A DNA stretch of 64,000 nucleotides from Psococerastis gibbosa (Eukaryota > Arthropoda > Insecta > Psocodea > Psocidae), in assembly GCA_963971405.1 (NCBI GenBank), contig OZ020489.1, positions 5,146,001 to 5,210,000 of the forward strand. The letters are read 5' to 3'. The notes beneath the pieces were generated by a model. The model was given only the letters and a program-made list of their open reading frames with translations, made no database searches and had not been told where the DNA came from. The stretch's first letter is position 1. Each line of letters starts with the position of its first letter. Shown piece after piece: positions 45,282 through 54,759 of the stretch. The position numbers were made by a program, and so were the translations under genes.

Positions 45282-45327
45282 TAACAGTGACCGGTTTCGG
45301 TAAGATACCATCATCAGACTTAAACAA
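45282..45327 (-). ncRNA. Hammerhead ribozyme, apparently intact core
   Basis: On the minus strand the order is: stem I 5' side AAGT, CTGATGA (45311-45317), stem II GGTA-TCT-TACC (45299-45309) and GAAA (45295-45298). Then comes a minimal stem III CCGG followed by the cleavage triplet GTC, and the stem I partner ACT. All invariant core bases (CUGANGA, GAA, A-U at 15.1/16.1, C17) are present. Predicted self-cleavage falls between 45289 and 45288. Stem III has only one or two pairs, as in the minimal hammerheads of Penelope-like elements, which usually act as dimers. Confidence 0.6.
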
Positions 45328-45525
45328 ACAAATGAAACACGCCATTATGTACATACCAAGGGGGTGGGGGATACAAAATTAATTGGTAGGAGGTGGGCGG
45401 GGTTGGGAACATGACCTTACGAGTGGGGAGCAATTTTCCAACATTTTCCCAAATTGCTCCCCACATGTTATGTTCCCAACCCCGCCCACCTCTTGGTATG
45501 TAATATAATGGCGTGTTTAATTTGT

Positions 45526-45573
45526 TTGTTTATGCCTGATGATAGTATCTTACCGAAACCGGCCACTGTTAAT
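45526..45573 (+). ncRNA. Decayed hammerhead in the opposite arm
   Basis: CCTGATGA, a stem II with one mismatch and GAAACC are kept. The cleavage triplet is GCC instead of GTC and the stem I closing base no longer pairs, so cleavage is not expected. Confidence 0.5.
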
Positions 45574-45845
45574 ATATTTTATTGTGGGTCAGTTGCGTCT
45601 CATTCTTTCTACAATTTTAAGTTTGATGAAGTTCCACGAAATCACTTTGGAGAATCTCACTATGATATAATACGGCTTTGAATGTATAAAACTGTTTTTC
45701 TGGGGGTGTCCGAACGACTCTTAAGTTTTCATCTATTGTTTCAGCAAGAGATCGCGCAGCTGTCGGACGGCGCCATTAATGCCACTTTGACCTACTCAAA
45801 CGAAGGGAGCCGATGAACCAATGGAGGAGCAACGTAAATTATATT

Positions 45846-46490
45846 TTTATGAAGCGCCAGTAGAATCCGGGCTGATGGGCCGTGGTCGAAATGAAAGTGA
45901 ACTTACAAACGTTTCGTCAACATCTGCGGTCGACATCTTCGAAGGTTGTAGCTCGGTGCCTCCGTAGCGAGTGACTGGGTAGGGGGCTGCGCACTGACCT
46001 TTATACCTGGACGTTGTTGTTGTGTTGAGAGCGGGATTTGCTCGCTCTCAGGACATGTAGAGTAGTGGAACGGACTCCAACCTTCACCCGAAAGGTGTTA
46101 GTTCGAGTCCCACACTTCCTACATTTTCTGGCCATGCTTCGGAGGGCATGTAAAGCAGGCGGTCCCGGGCTTTCCTAGGTGGGTGTAAGAGAGGGCTTAT
46201 AGCCCTAACTCCCCTAGGTTAGCTTAGTAATAGAACAAAAAAAGTCGATATTTATTTTATTTAACATGTTCCTCTGGGGAATTTCCATTACCTTGTTTTT
46301 CACAATTGACCGACGTCATCCTTTTTGTTGTGGTTTTGTTCAGCCCGGATACCAGAGTTTGCTCACCTTAAGCCGTCAACCGCAGATGTTGACGAAACGT
46401 TTGTAAGTTCACTTTCATTTCAACCACGGCCAATCAGCCCAGATTCTACTGGGTCTTCATTCGACTCCGGCATTGAAAGCCTCTGTAGTT
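45846..46490. repeat. Inverted pair of Penelope-type terminal modules enclosing a SINE
   Basis: A minus-oriented module (45850-45950, GAATCCGGGCTGATGGGCC) faces a plus-oriented one (46375-46470, TTGACGAAACGTTTG to CAGCCCAGATTCTACTGG). Between them lies a tRNA-derived SINE. Confidence 0.75.
46048..46268 (+). mobile_element. tRNA-derived SINE, full length
   Basis: The A box TAGAGTAGTGG (46058-46068) and B box GTTCGAGTCCC (46101-46111) start 43 bases apart, as in a tRNA. The body follows (ACATTTTCTGGCCATGCTTC to TAATAGAACAAAAAAAGTC), shared with the truncated copy at 42862. The cloverleaf is degenerate, so it is not a working tRNA gene. Confidence 0.75.
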
Positions 46491-46661
46491 ACATCAATTT
46501 TCATGAGATTTCTCTATAACTTGCACTGTCGGGGTTTAAGTTCTAAAAATTATAAGTATGTCGCCACTGTTTCTGTATTACGCATTTACATGTCGATATT
46601 TTTGCTTCAACGAGAAGTGTTAATTATTCTTATTAGCCTACATATTACCATGAAAATTAAG

Positions 46662-47175
46662 CGGACAGAAGAATCCGGGCTAACAGGCCGTAGTCGATTT
46701 GAAAGTAGGCTTCCAAACGTTTCGGTTGTATCGCGGAGGTGCCGTAGTGACTGACGGACAGGGATGCAGGAATGGTTGGTTCGGTGCGCAGGTGCTCTCG
46801 TTTCTGATCGTACTACCCCCGACTACACAGGGAGGTCATAGAAATTTATAAACATCCGCAAAACATTTAACAGAAAGGAAGAAGGATTAAAAGTAAATAT
46901 GGTATCCAGCCCTCAACAAAACAGCAATAAAGAGAATGACGCCAACCAGAAACGAAAGCGCCTACCCACCACACCTGCACCGGTCTTTCTGTCAGTTGCT
47001 ACGGTACCCCCGCGATACATCCTTAGAAGTGTACGTGCACGTAGTGCCACTGAAGATGTCGACCGCAGTTGTTGATGGAACGTTTGGAAGCCTACTTTCA
47101 AATCGACCACGGCCTATTAGCCCGGATTCTTCAGTCCCCTTGTTAGACTCCGGCCGTGAAAGCCTTCGTTAATAC
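46662..47175. mobile_element. Penelope-like 3' fragments, inverted
   Basis: A minus module at 46662-46730 precedes a plus-strand 3' end of the Penelope ORF (about 46800-47070, containing GGTATCCAGCCCTCAACAAA). The terminal module then runs to about 47140 (AGCCCGGATTCTTCAGTCC). Same family as 40990-43207. Confidence 0.75.
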
Positions 47176-47499
47176 ACCATGAGAATTGTTTTCGTTACTT
47201 ACCTACTGTTTTTTTCTTACATTGACATAACATTGCCGAAACCGGTTGGGTTTTTTCTATGATATAACGTAAAACTTAACAAAGTAATTTATTTATAATG
47301 AGAAAGGGTAGAGTATTATAATAGAGTCAAAAGTTTAGAGATTAATCATATAATAAATTATTTTACCTTACTCAGTGGCGCTACAGCCTGGTTAGGGTCT
47401 TGACTTGTTCTCTATTGGTAAAGGTTGATGGCAATGGTGTAATACTATTTAACAAAGGGCTAGTTGGACTTACATTGCCTGTCTGTTAATAGTCATTAG

Positions 47500-47885
47500 A
47501 GGATAGTCATCGAATAGTTAGAGCGGAGCCCATTGTCAGGGGAAGGGGGTGAAGATTTGAAAGTGGGTGCTACTCCCATCATCATCCTTAGTAGGACTGG
47601 TTGGGTTTCTGACCAACGGACTCCTTGCTCTTGTATTCTACTCTGAATTATTGAGTACATCCCATCCCCTCGAGAATTCAAACTACCGTTCTCCCGATCG
47701 AAATGCAAGTTCTCTAACCACTCGACCACGGCGCTCGGCGAGGAAAATCCTCAAGGGGGTCGGATTTACTTAATAATTCATAGTAGAATACAAGAGCAAT
47801 TGAAACCATCAGGACTTAGCCTGATGCTGGGAGTAGCACCCACTCCCGAAATGTCACCCCCTCCAGCTGACAATGGCCTCTACCC
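47500..47885 (-). mobile_element. Second tRNA-derived SINE family with mirrored tail
   Basis: On the minus strand an A box TGGTCGAGTGG starts at 47728 and a B box GTTTGAATTCT at 47683, exactly 45 bases apart. The body runs down to about 47500 (GTCCTACTAAGGATGATG, then GTAGCACCCAC). About 60 bp of the tail appears again in inverse orientation at 47815-47880 (GGGAGTAGCACCCACTCCCG, ACAATGGCCTCTACC). The tRNA head looks Ser/Leu-like in its A-box region only. Confidence 0.7.
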
Positions 47886-47889
47886 TAAT

Positions 47890-48394
47890 TATTCCATGAC
47901 TATGAGAGCCATGTCTCATACTCATGACTATTAACACTACAGACAACGTAAGGCTACCTGCCTTTGTTAAATTGACTTGTTTTAAAAGGTTGAAACGGGT
48001 CTTATTCTTATGCTGCCTTCGTTTGAAATGTGGTAATCCCAATGTTAGGCTGGCTGGAAAATGCCGAGAAAGACTTCATCCACCTCGTCGCACGTAATTG
48101 CGTGACTGGCATCCAGAATGGGCTTGGCGGGACATCGCGCGCCTAAAACAATAACCAAACATTCTATTGGAACTACCAAATGAATAGTTCTCGTCGGCAA
48201 ACCGAAATTCTATTATCAGTATGCTATAGTAAATATTTCTATGATTGTCTCAAATAACTGTTGTTAAATGTTTGATATGTGAGATTATTACTTAGTTCCC
48301 TGAACTCGTCCAAGCTGTGGAGTGGACATTCCTTCCTTCTCCTTGAAAACTCAATTAGTAAGGCTGGGCAGGGCATTGTAGTACCTAATTGCCG
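47890..48394. other. Unassigned DNA
   Basis: No gene or recognised repeat is seen. Confidence 0.5.
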
Positions 48395-48395
48395 A

Positions 48396-49020
48396 GTATG
48401 CTTAAGATGCGACAACCGACTCAGCCTGCATTTGGGGTAGGCGTTTCATAGCCTGAACTTTATATACATTCGCGTGTCCATGAAAACGAGTATTTAAGTG
48501 GGTTGTCCAAAATCGAGCAGCTTGGACGGCTTTGACGTTTGCTTCATACAGATCGTCTGTTTCGACCTCTCTATAGCAGCAAATTACAGCTATTGGGTAC
48601 ATCTTGCTCATCGGTGTAGGTTTGAGACATCCCGTTATGATTCGCACCGTTTCGTTTACATCCACCTCTTTCGGCATGAACCGAGTTGTGCGCGCAGGAA
48701 CTGCGTATTATCCCTCTGAGAAGCAAAGCCCAAGTGCAGAGGTTCTCAGTGTTCTTGTCTCTGTCAGACTGCTTATTGCGGAGATGAAAATAGATGGATT
48801 TGATTTCAGTAAGTTGTTCTTATAATACTTACAAGGGTACCAAGGGCCAGTCCCAACTCGTGCTGAACCACCTCGAACGTTTTGTCTTGTGCTGCAACAG
48901 CTGCGTCATCGGCATGTACAAAGTGTTTAGTGAACCCTGTCGTGGGATGATAGTTAGTGTCGATAAGAGCTAATATCCCATCCTGGGGAGGCTGTTCTTT
49001 TGGGTTCTCCACCGACTCTT
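48396..49020 (-). pseudogene. Decayed LINE RT fragment
   Basis: On the minus strand it reads FTKHFVHADDAAVAAQDKTF (catalytic ADD block at about 48925), EVVQHELGLALGTL and LKSNPSIF. Lower down come EVDVNETVRIITGCLKPTPM and LYEANVKAVQAARFWTTHL. These match the post-catalytic thumb of LINE RTs (MRIITGxLKxTP). There are several frameshifts and no endonuclease or fingers. Confidence 0.75.
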
Positions 49021-49316
49021 TCTGAACGAGATAGTTTTCTCAAATAAAAAACTGAAACAAATTTGAAACATTAATTAATGTTGCGTTCAATAAATGGAAA
49101 TGATGTTAACTTGTACATACCCTACCTACACGAGAATTATAAAATATAGGTTATGATAACAATGTATTCAAGTAGAGTATAGGTACTTTATGTCCGAGGT
49201 TGGCAGACAGCAACCCATTATGAATTCAGCGTTAGACCTAATTAAATGCATTGGTAGAGTTGCCATTGATATAATTATTGAAACAGTAAAATATGTTAAA
49301 CCCCATTTCATAATAT

Positions 49317-49502
49317 TGTGGTGTCTGTGGTTTTCTAGAACCACGTATTCCGGAAAACCATTAGTTGGAGTTGTATGGTCGTAAACAATAAATAAAGATG
49401 GATGAACGATTTACCGAATTATTAATTTATTACTATATTATTTAATCCTGTACAATAATTAATGGATATAACAGAATAATATAATGGGTAAACTACAGAA
49501 CA
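49317..49502 (+). repeat. 5' LTR of the intact gypsy element
   Basis: 186 bp with TG...CA ends and an AATAAA signal near 49388. Identical by eye to the 3' LTR. Confidence 0.94.
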
Positions 49503-49503
49503 G

Positions 49504-49520
49504 TGGCGCAGTCGGTAATT
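49504..49520 (+). promoter_or_regulatory. Primer-binding site
   Basis: TGGCGCAGTCGGTAATT starts one base after the LTR. TGGCGCAGTCGGTA is the PBS type of 17.6/297-like gypsy elements, usually assigned to tRNA-Ser; the assignment is from memory. Confidence 0.7.
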
Positions 49521-49601
49521 AGCCTACTATATTTACTATTTTGCGATTGTTTTTGCTTATTGCTTACTTACTAGTGCACGTGGTACTTTTACTTTGCCAC
49601 A

Positions 49602-52600
49602 ATGACAGATCTAAAAGACGTTTTGCAAGCCAATTTGAATATGCAGAAGACGATGTCGGATATTTTGAAGGCTTTAACTAGACCCCAAGGGCAAGGTTCA
49701 CCTGCTCAACCTGCTACAGGTGGGGGAAAGAGTTTTCCAAAACTTGATAAATTTATTGCAAGTGACGACATTGCGTTACACATTGAAAAATGTAGTGCAG
49801 CTTTTAAACTTTACAGCATTACTGATGATAGCACGATGCTGCAATTGTTTATGCATAGTTTGCCTACTGATTTATATGGACTTACTAAGGATTTGCTACA
49901 TCCGAAAACGCTTGCAAACTCACAGTATGATGATGTGACTAAACTTTTGCAAGGTCATTTGCGACCAACACCTTTAGTCATACCTTCTCGGCATACACTA
50001 TATAAACGCCGACAGCAAGAGGGAGAATCATTGGCAGCTTATTCGGCATCTTTACGCCACTTAGCTGTTCCTTGCAAGTATGCTTCCAGCGTGTTATCAG
50101 AGGTCCTCAGGGATGTTTTTGTGGCAGGTTTACGAGATCGTCACATTTTAGATCGTGTTCTTGAGGAAGATAACGCTGATTTCGATAAGATTTATGCTCT
50201 GGCGGTGTCTCTTGAATCTGCGTCGTCAGGGACACGGGAATTGCTAGTGCAACCTTCTAGTTCCGTTAATAAAATAAAAAACAAGTCTTTTCAGAAGAAT
50301 AAAGTTACTCAGGGCAAGAAGGAATCTACTTCAAAGCAGTCTACCTCTACTACGAAGGGGAAACAGATTGTGTGCTACAGGTGCGGTATGGTTGACTCGC
50401 ACAAGGCTCCTGATTGCAAGAAAAAGAACTTAAAATGTACAAATTGCGGACGCGGCTCTCATGTGGCAGCCGTCTGCCTTTCAAAGAAAACGGTTCACGC
50501 GGTGGAAGATTCATTACCCATTTATACATTGTATTCCGTGACATCCGTGAGTAATGACTTTTATAAACCTTACATGGTTCCACTGCAAGTAGGGAATAAA
50601 ACAGTATCGTTAGAATTGGATACTGGAAGTGCTCATACTATTTTAAATGAACATTTATACAAAGACTTACAGTTGAATGCTCCGTTGCAACCTACAAAGA
50701 CTCAGTTCCGGGGTTATGGTGGTACGATAATCACACCTAAAGGAGTTGTTACAGTGCCTGTGACTTATAAAGCCTCGACGGCTAACTTGCGACTTTTTGT
50801 AGTGCCAGGTAACCTGCCTCCACTCATGGGACGTGAGTGGTGTCAAAGTCTGCAAATTTCACCTGTTTTTCATGCAACCGCTACAATTACGCCGTCTGCC
50901 GAAGCGAAGCTACAGAAATTGTTAGCGGAGAACAAGGAAATTTTTAGCAGTGGCACAGGTATCGCAAAGAATTTTTGTGCTGAATTACAGTTAAAAACTG
51001 GCGCTAGTCCTAAGTACTTAAAGGCGCGACCAGTACCATTTGCTTTGAAGCCAAAAATTTCGGCCGAGATTGACCGTTTAGTTGCAGAAGGAATTTTACG
51101 CCCTGTCGAAAGGTCGGACTTTGCGACTCCAGTGGTTCCTGTACTTAAGGGAGACGGGTCCATACGTCTTTGTGCTGACTACAGCGTTACATGCAATCAG
51201 CTCATTGAGGTTCCTCAACATCCAATGCCAGATATTGAAGATTTGATGTCTACTTTGGGGCATGGTAAATATTTTGCCAAACTGGACTGTCGTACTGCTT
51301 ACTTGTCGCTACCTGTTACACCAGACACCGGTAAGATTCTAACCTTAAATACACACAAGGGACTTTATCAACCGACACGTCTGATGTTTGGGGTCAATGC
51401 GGCGCCAGCCATTTGGCAACGTTATATTGAAGGTGTTCTACGAGACATCGAAGGAATTTACGTATTTTATGACGATATGTTGGTTCAAGGAGATACAGCT
51501 GAACAGCTACTTAGTCGCCTTGCATTAGTGTTTTCTAGATTGAAAGAAAATGGACAGCGACTAAATTACAGTAAATGTGAATTCCTGAAATCTTCCGTCC
51601 AATACCTGGGTTACAAAATGTCAAAGGACGGCCTGCATAAGACTGATGAAAAAATACAGGCTATACTTAATGCTCCAAAACCTCAAAATGCCAAAGAGGT
51701 AAAATCATTCATGGGAATGGTAACTTTTTATGCACGTTTTATACCAAATTTAGCTACGATAGCCAAGCCTTTATACGAGTTAACAAAGCACGATACAAAA
51801 TTCACATGGACTAAACAGTGCGACCAAAGCTTGAAAGCTTTACAAAAGGAGATAGTTTCAGAGAAGGTTCTTGTGCACTACAGGCCGGACCTTCCAGTAA
51901 TTTTGTCTGTGGATGCTAGCCCGGTCGGAATTGGGGCGGTGATCGCTCATCGTTTCAGTGATGGCTCAGAGAGGCCTATAGCGTTTGCTTCTCGCATACT
52001 TTCACCCAGCGAACGCAACTACGCCCAACTCTGTAAGGAAGCACTGGCGATTAAATGGGGCGTTTCCAAGTTTTACCGTTACCTGTTGGGACGTCGATTC
52101 TGTCTAGTTTCAGATCACAAGCCTTTGTGTCATATTTTTGGGCCTAAGGCGAAGTTACCAGTTATTACTGCTACACGACTTCTACACTACGCGCTGTACT
52201 TGCAACAATTTCAGTTCGACGTGAAATACAGAAAGAGTGATGATAACGGCAATGCAGATATGCTTTCACGCCTACCTGTTACATCGGAGACCTTGTTTGA
52301 CCTGGATGATGTTGAAGAATTCCAAACCCATCATTTACAGGTTGTGCCAATCAAGCCTGTGGATCTGGCGAAGGCCACCAGAGAAGATCCAGACTTGATG
52401 CCTATTCTTGAAAAACTACGTGCTGGTGAGTCATTTCACGATGGCAAATATTCATTGCATGCAGGATGCATATTGCTAGGCATTCGTGCGGTTATACCAG
52501 CAAAATTACAACGCACAATACTCCATGAACTGCATTTGGGTCATATGGGAGTAGTTAAAATGAAAGCGTTAGCACGTTCATACGTGTATTGGAAAAATAT

Positions 52601-53735
52601 TGACCAAGACATAGAGAATTTGTGTCGCAATTGTGTCAACTGCGCTGAATACAAAACGCAGCAAAAAACCCCCAAGGTGCACTACTGGGAGTACCCCGCA
52701 AAACCGTGGGAGAGAATACATATAGATTTTGCTTCGTATGCAGGCAAAATTTTTTTAATAGTGGTTGATTCTTATTCTAAATGGCCTGAGATTTTTCCGA
52801 TGTCTTCAATGACAGCTAATACTACTACTACTGTTTTAAGAACATTGTTTGCTCGATATGGTCACCCGATTTGCTTAGTTTCGGACAATCAGTCGACGTT
52901 TGTGGGAACGGAGTTCCAAGCATTTTTACGTAAACTTGGTATTCGGCATCTTACGTCGCCCCCACACTATCCAGCAAGCAATGGACAGGCTGAACGTTAT
53001 GTTGGAAGTATGAAACAAGCTTTACGCTGTCTCCAGAATCAGAACAATTTATACGACAACTTACAGGAATTTTTATTTGCATATCGCAGGGCTCCTCACG
53101 TGCTTACAGGGCACAGTCCTGCAAGTTTATTTTTGGGGCGAGAGATATCGTCACCTCTTACTATCTTACGCCCGAATATTGGTCGGGCCATCTCAGAGCA
53201 GAGAGACACCCTTTTCCAAGATCCTGTTTTCCAGCCTGGAGAAAAAGTGGCGGTACGTAACTACACTACGCCGTTACGGCGTTGGGTCTTTGGGACCATC
53301 ATCAGCAAGGATGGGGCATTACAATACACGGTGCAGGTGGGAAACGAGCTGTGGCGTCGACACGGAGGTCAAATACGTCCGGTGGGACAGGACATCCCTC
53401 TCCGTGAAGAAAGAGCATACAAGCAGCCTATCGCGAATCCTGGTCCTACTCCAATTCAAGCACCGCCCACTCCTCAGCGAGATTCAAGTATTATGGATAC
53501 TACTTCGGGCGAGCAGCTGACTACAGTAATTCAAGCACCGCTCACTCCTCAGAGAGATTCCATTATTATAAGCTCTACTTCTGGCGAGCAGCAGAGTACA
53601 TCTAGGCAATCGCTCACTCCAAGGCGAACTTCGATGGCTAATATGCAGATGGAGGCACCTTCGCCTGCTGCAGAAACAGTGGCGGCTCGTCGTCCTGTCA
53701 GAAATCGCCGAGCTCCACAGCGCTTGAATATATGA
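49602..53735 (+). CDS. Gag-pol polyprotein of the intact gypsy element
   Basis: 1377 aa in one frame. Capsid-like gag occupies about 1-215. Two zinc knuckles start at C258 (CYRCGMVDSHKAPDC and CTNCGRGSHVAAVC, the first with five instead of four spacers). Protease has LELDTGS with D340. RT has LDCRTAYLSLPV, FGVNAAPAIWQRYIEGVL and catalytic FYDD with D624/D625, an uncommon form of YxDD. RNase H begins LSVDASPVGIGAVI and includes VSDHKPLCHIF. Integrase has the zinc domain (HLGHMGVVKMKALAR, CRNCVNC) and catalytic D1042, D1095, E1131, spaced D-53-D-35-E. A Pro/Thr/Ser-rich tail with two imperfect repeats (IQAPPTPQRDS, IQAPLTPQRDS) follows. The gag-pol fusion without frameshift is typical of K02A2.6-like/Mag-type invertebrate elements. 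Confidence 0.93.
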   Translation: MTDLKDVLQANLNMQKTMSDILKALTRPQGQGSPAQPATGGGKSFPKLDKFIASDDIALHIEKCSAAFKLYSITDDSTMLQLFMHSLPTDLYGLTKDLLHPKTLANSQYDDVTKLLQGHLRPTPLVIPSRHTLYKRRQQEGESLAAYSASLRHLAVPCKYASSVLSEVLRDVFVAGLRDRHILDRVLEEDNADFDKIYALAVSLESASSGTRELLVQPSSSVNKIKNKSFQKNKVTQGKKESTSKQSTSTTKGKQIVCYRCGMVDSHKAPDCKKKNLKCTNCGRGSHVAAVCLSKKTVHAVEDSLPIYTLYSVTSVSNDFYKPYMVPLQVGNKTVSLELDTGSAHTILNEHLYKDLQLNAPLQPTKTQFRGYGGTIITPKGVVTVPVTYKASTANLRLFVVPGNLPPLMGREWCQSLQISPVFHATATITPSAEAKLQKLLAENKEIFSSGTGIAKNFCAELQLKTGASPKYLKARPVPFALKPKISAEIDRLVAEGILRPVERSDFATPVVPVLKGDGSIRLCADYSVTCNQLIEVPQHPMPDIEDLMSTLGHGKYFAKLDCRTAYLSLPVTPDTGKILTLNTHKGLYQPTRLMFGVNAAPAIWQRYIEGVLRDIEGIYVFYDDMLVQGDTAEQLLSRLALVFSRLKENGQRLNYSKCEFLKSSVQYLGYKMSKDGLHKTDEKIQAILNAPKPQNAKEVKSFMGMVTFYARFIPNLATIAKPLYELTKHDTKFTWTKQCDQSLKALQKEIVSEKVLVHYRPDLPVILSVDASPVGIGAVIAHRFSDGSERPIAFASRILSPSERNYAQLCKEALAIKWGVSKFYRYLLGRRFCLVSDHKPLCHIFGPKAKLPVITATRLLHYALYLQQFQFDVKYRKSDDNGNADMLSRLPVTSETLFDLDDVEEFQTHHLQVVPIKPVDLAKATREDPDLMPILEKLRAGESFHDGKYSLHAGCILLGIRAVIPAKLQRTILHELHLGHMGVVKMKALARSYVYWKNIDQDIENLCRNCVNCAEYKTQQKTPKVHYWEYPAKPWERIHIDFASYAGKIFLIVVDSYSKWPEIFPMSSMTANTTTTVLRTLFARYGHPICLVSDNQSTFVGTEFQAFLRKLGIRHLTSPPHYPASNGQAERYVGSMKQALRCLQNQNNLYDNLQEFLFAYRRAPHVLTGHSPASLFLGREISSPLTILRPNIGRAISEQRDTLFQDPVFQPGEKVAVRNYTTPLRRWVFGTIISKDGALQYTVQVGNELWRRHGGQIRPVGQDIPLREERAYKQPIANPGPTPIQAPPTPQRDSSIMDTTSGEQLTTVIQAPLTPQRDSIIISSTSGEQQSTSRQSLTPRRTSMANMQMEAPSPAAETVAARRPVRNRRAPQRLNI

Positions 53736-53887
53736 AAGTGCGCGTTACGAGTGCATGGCCTGTCGAGTGCAGTGATTTTTTTTTTCTTCTCTTATGGTAT
53801 GTTGCTAGTGTACTGTGGCACCCGCAGAGCTCCCCTGTCCTTTGTCTATTACTATGCCTAGGAGGTTTGCAATTATTTTTTTTTCTA

Positions 53888-53900
53888 CAAGGGGGAGGAC
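53888..53900 (+). promoter_or_regulatory. Polypurine tract
   Basis: CAAGGGGGAGGAC ends at the first base before the 3' LTR. Confidence 0.85.
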
Positions 53901-54086
53901 TGTGGTGTCTGTGGTTTTCTAGAACCACGTATTCCGGAAAACCATTAGTTGGAGTTGTATGGTCGTAAACAATAAATAAAGATGGATGAACGATTTACCG
54001 AATTATTAATTTATTACTATATTATTTAATCCTGTACAATAATTAATGGATATAACAGAATAATATAATGGGTAAACTACAGAACA
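53901..54086 (+). repeat. 3' LTR of the intact gypsy element
   Basis: Identical by eye to the 5' LTR; followed by the AATAT duplication. Confidence 0.94.
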
Positions 54087-54091
54087 AATAT

Positions 54092-54668
54092 TATAGGCTA
54101 GTTTCAAGTTAAACAATGTTTAACTGCATAATTATATAAGTACTTCAGGTGGCGGGTAGAAGTGAAATGAAATTAGCATAAGTTAGCTATGATTTCCCTC
54201 ATTCATGTTTGCCTTCGCATCAGGCTGATTATGATTATTAAGTTATTGTACTGGAATGCATGTTTGCATTAAACAAAACAGTAAGGTATACAGGTTGTGC
54301 AATGCGTAGGCTGATTGCTGAAGATATTTCACGCCAATAGATATTTGCACTATGTTTACAAATCACTACTACAATAAAAACAACAATAAATTGGTGAAGT
54401 GGTTAGGTTAGGTTTAGAAACTACAGACGATGACGCATTATAGGGCCAATACTAGTAAAATAAGGTACTTACAAGTATTATCTGGCAACTGAGTTACATT
54501 CAATACCATTTTTATTTGCTTCAGCAGCAAATTACTTAAAAGAAACATCGTTAAAAAAAGCCCACATTGGCAGTACAGCGGGCATTTTATTTTTATGTTT
54601 TGTTTACACGTCAAGGTCTCCAGGAATGCTTGAAAACTAGGATTCTATGCTTAGCTTTTAAAGTGCGC
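54092..54668. other. Unassigned AT-rich DNA
   Basis: No gene is seen. Confidence 0.5.
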
Positions 54669-54723
54669 AATAGTCTCCACAAGCTGAACACTAAATTTTA
54701 ATGTTTCTCTTGTGGAGACTATT
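54669..54723. repeat. Perfect 15-bp stem hairpin
   Basis: AATAGTCTCCACAAG (54669-54683) and CTTGTGGAGACTATT (54709-54723) are exact reverse complements with a 25-nt loop. No gene ends beside it. Confidence 0.85.
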
Positions 54724-54759
54724 TCGTCTGCTAGAGCTCCGCCCCTTCCGCCATTTGAT

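Larger units (their letters stand above)
45266..45600. repeat. Inverted repeat with a hammerhead motif in each arm
   Basis: Arms of roughly 150 bp meet near 45440 (GGGGAGCAATTTT and AAATTGCTCCCC). Each arm has GTTCCCAACCCCGCCCACCT, TAATGGCGTGTTT and TTTGTTTGTTTA, then the hammerhead-like core. Hammerheads are known in the terminal repeats of Penelope-like elements, so this is probably a paired terminal module of such an element. Confidence 0.8.
49317..54086 (+). mobile_element. Intact young Ty3/gypsy retrotransposon
   Basis: LTRs of only 186 bp (49317-49502 and 53901-54086) look identical base for base. They start TGTGGTGTCTG and end CTACAGAACA. AATAT flanks both sides (49312-49316, 54087-54091), a perfect 5-bp TSD. 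A PBS, a single gag-pol frame without stop, and a polypurine tract lie between them. Every part needed for autonomous movement seems to be present, so this may be an active or very recently active copy. There is no env-like frame. Confidence 0.95.

Noticed and set aside
53732..53968. 78-aa frame after gag-pol that might be env
   Set aside because: It runs through the polypurine tract into the LTR, and the same LTR peptide ends the 49190-49384 frame. No env features beyond a hydrophobic patch.
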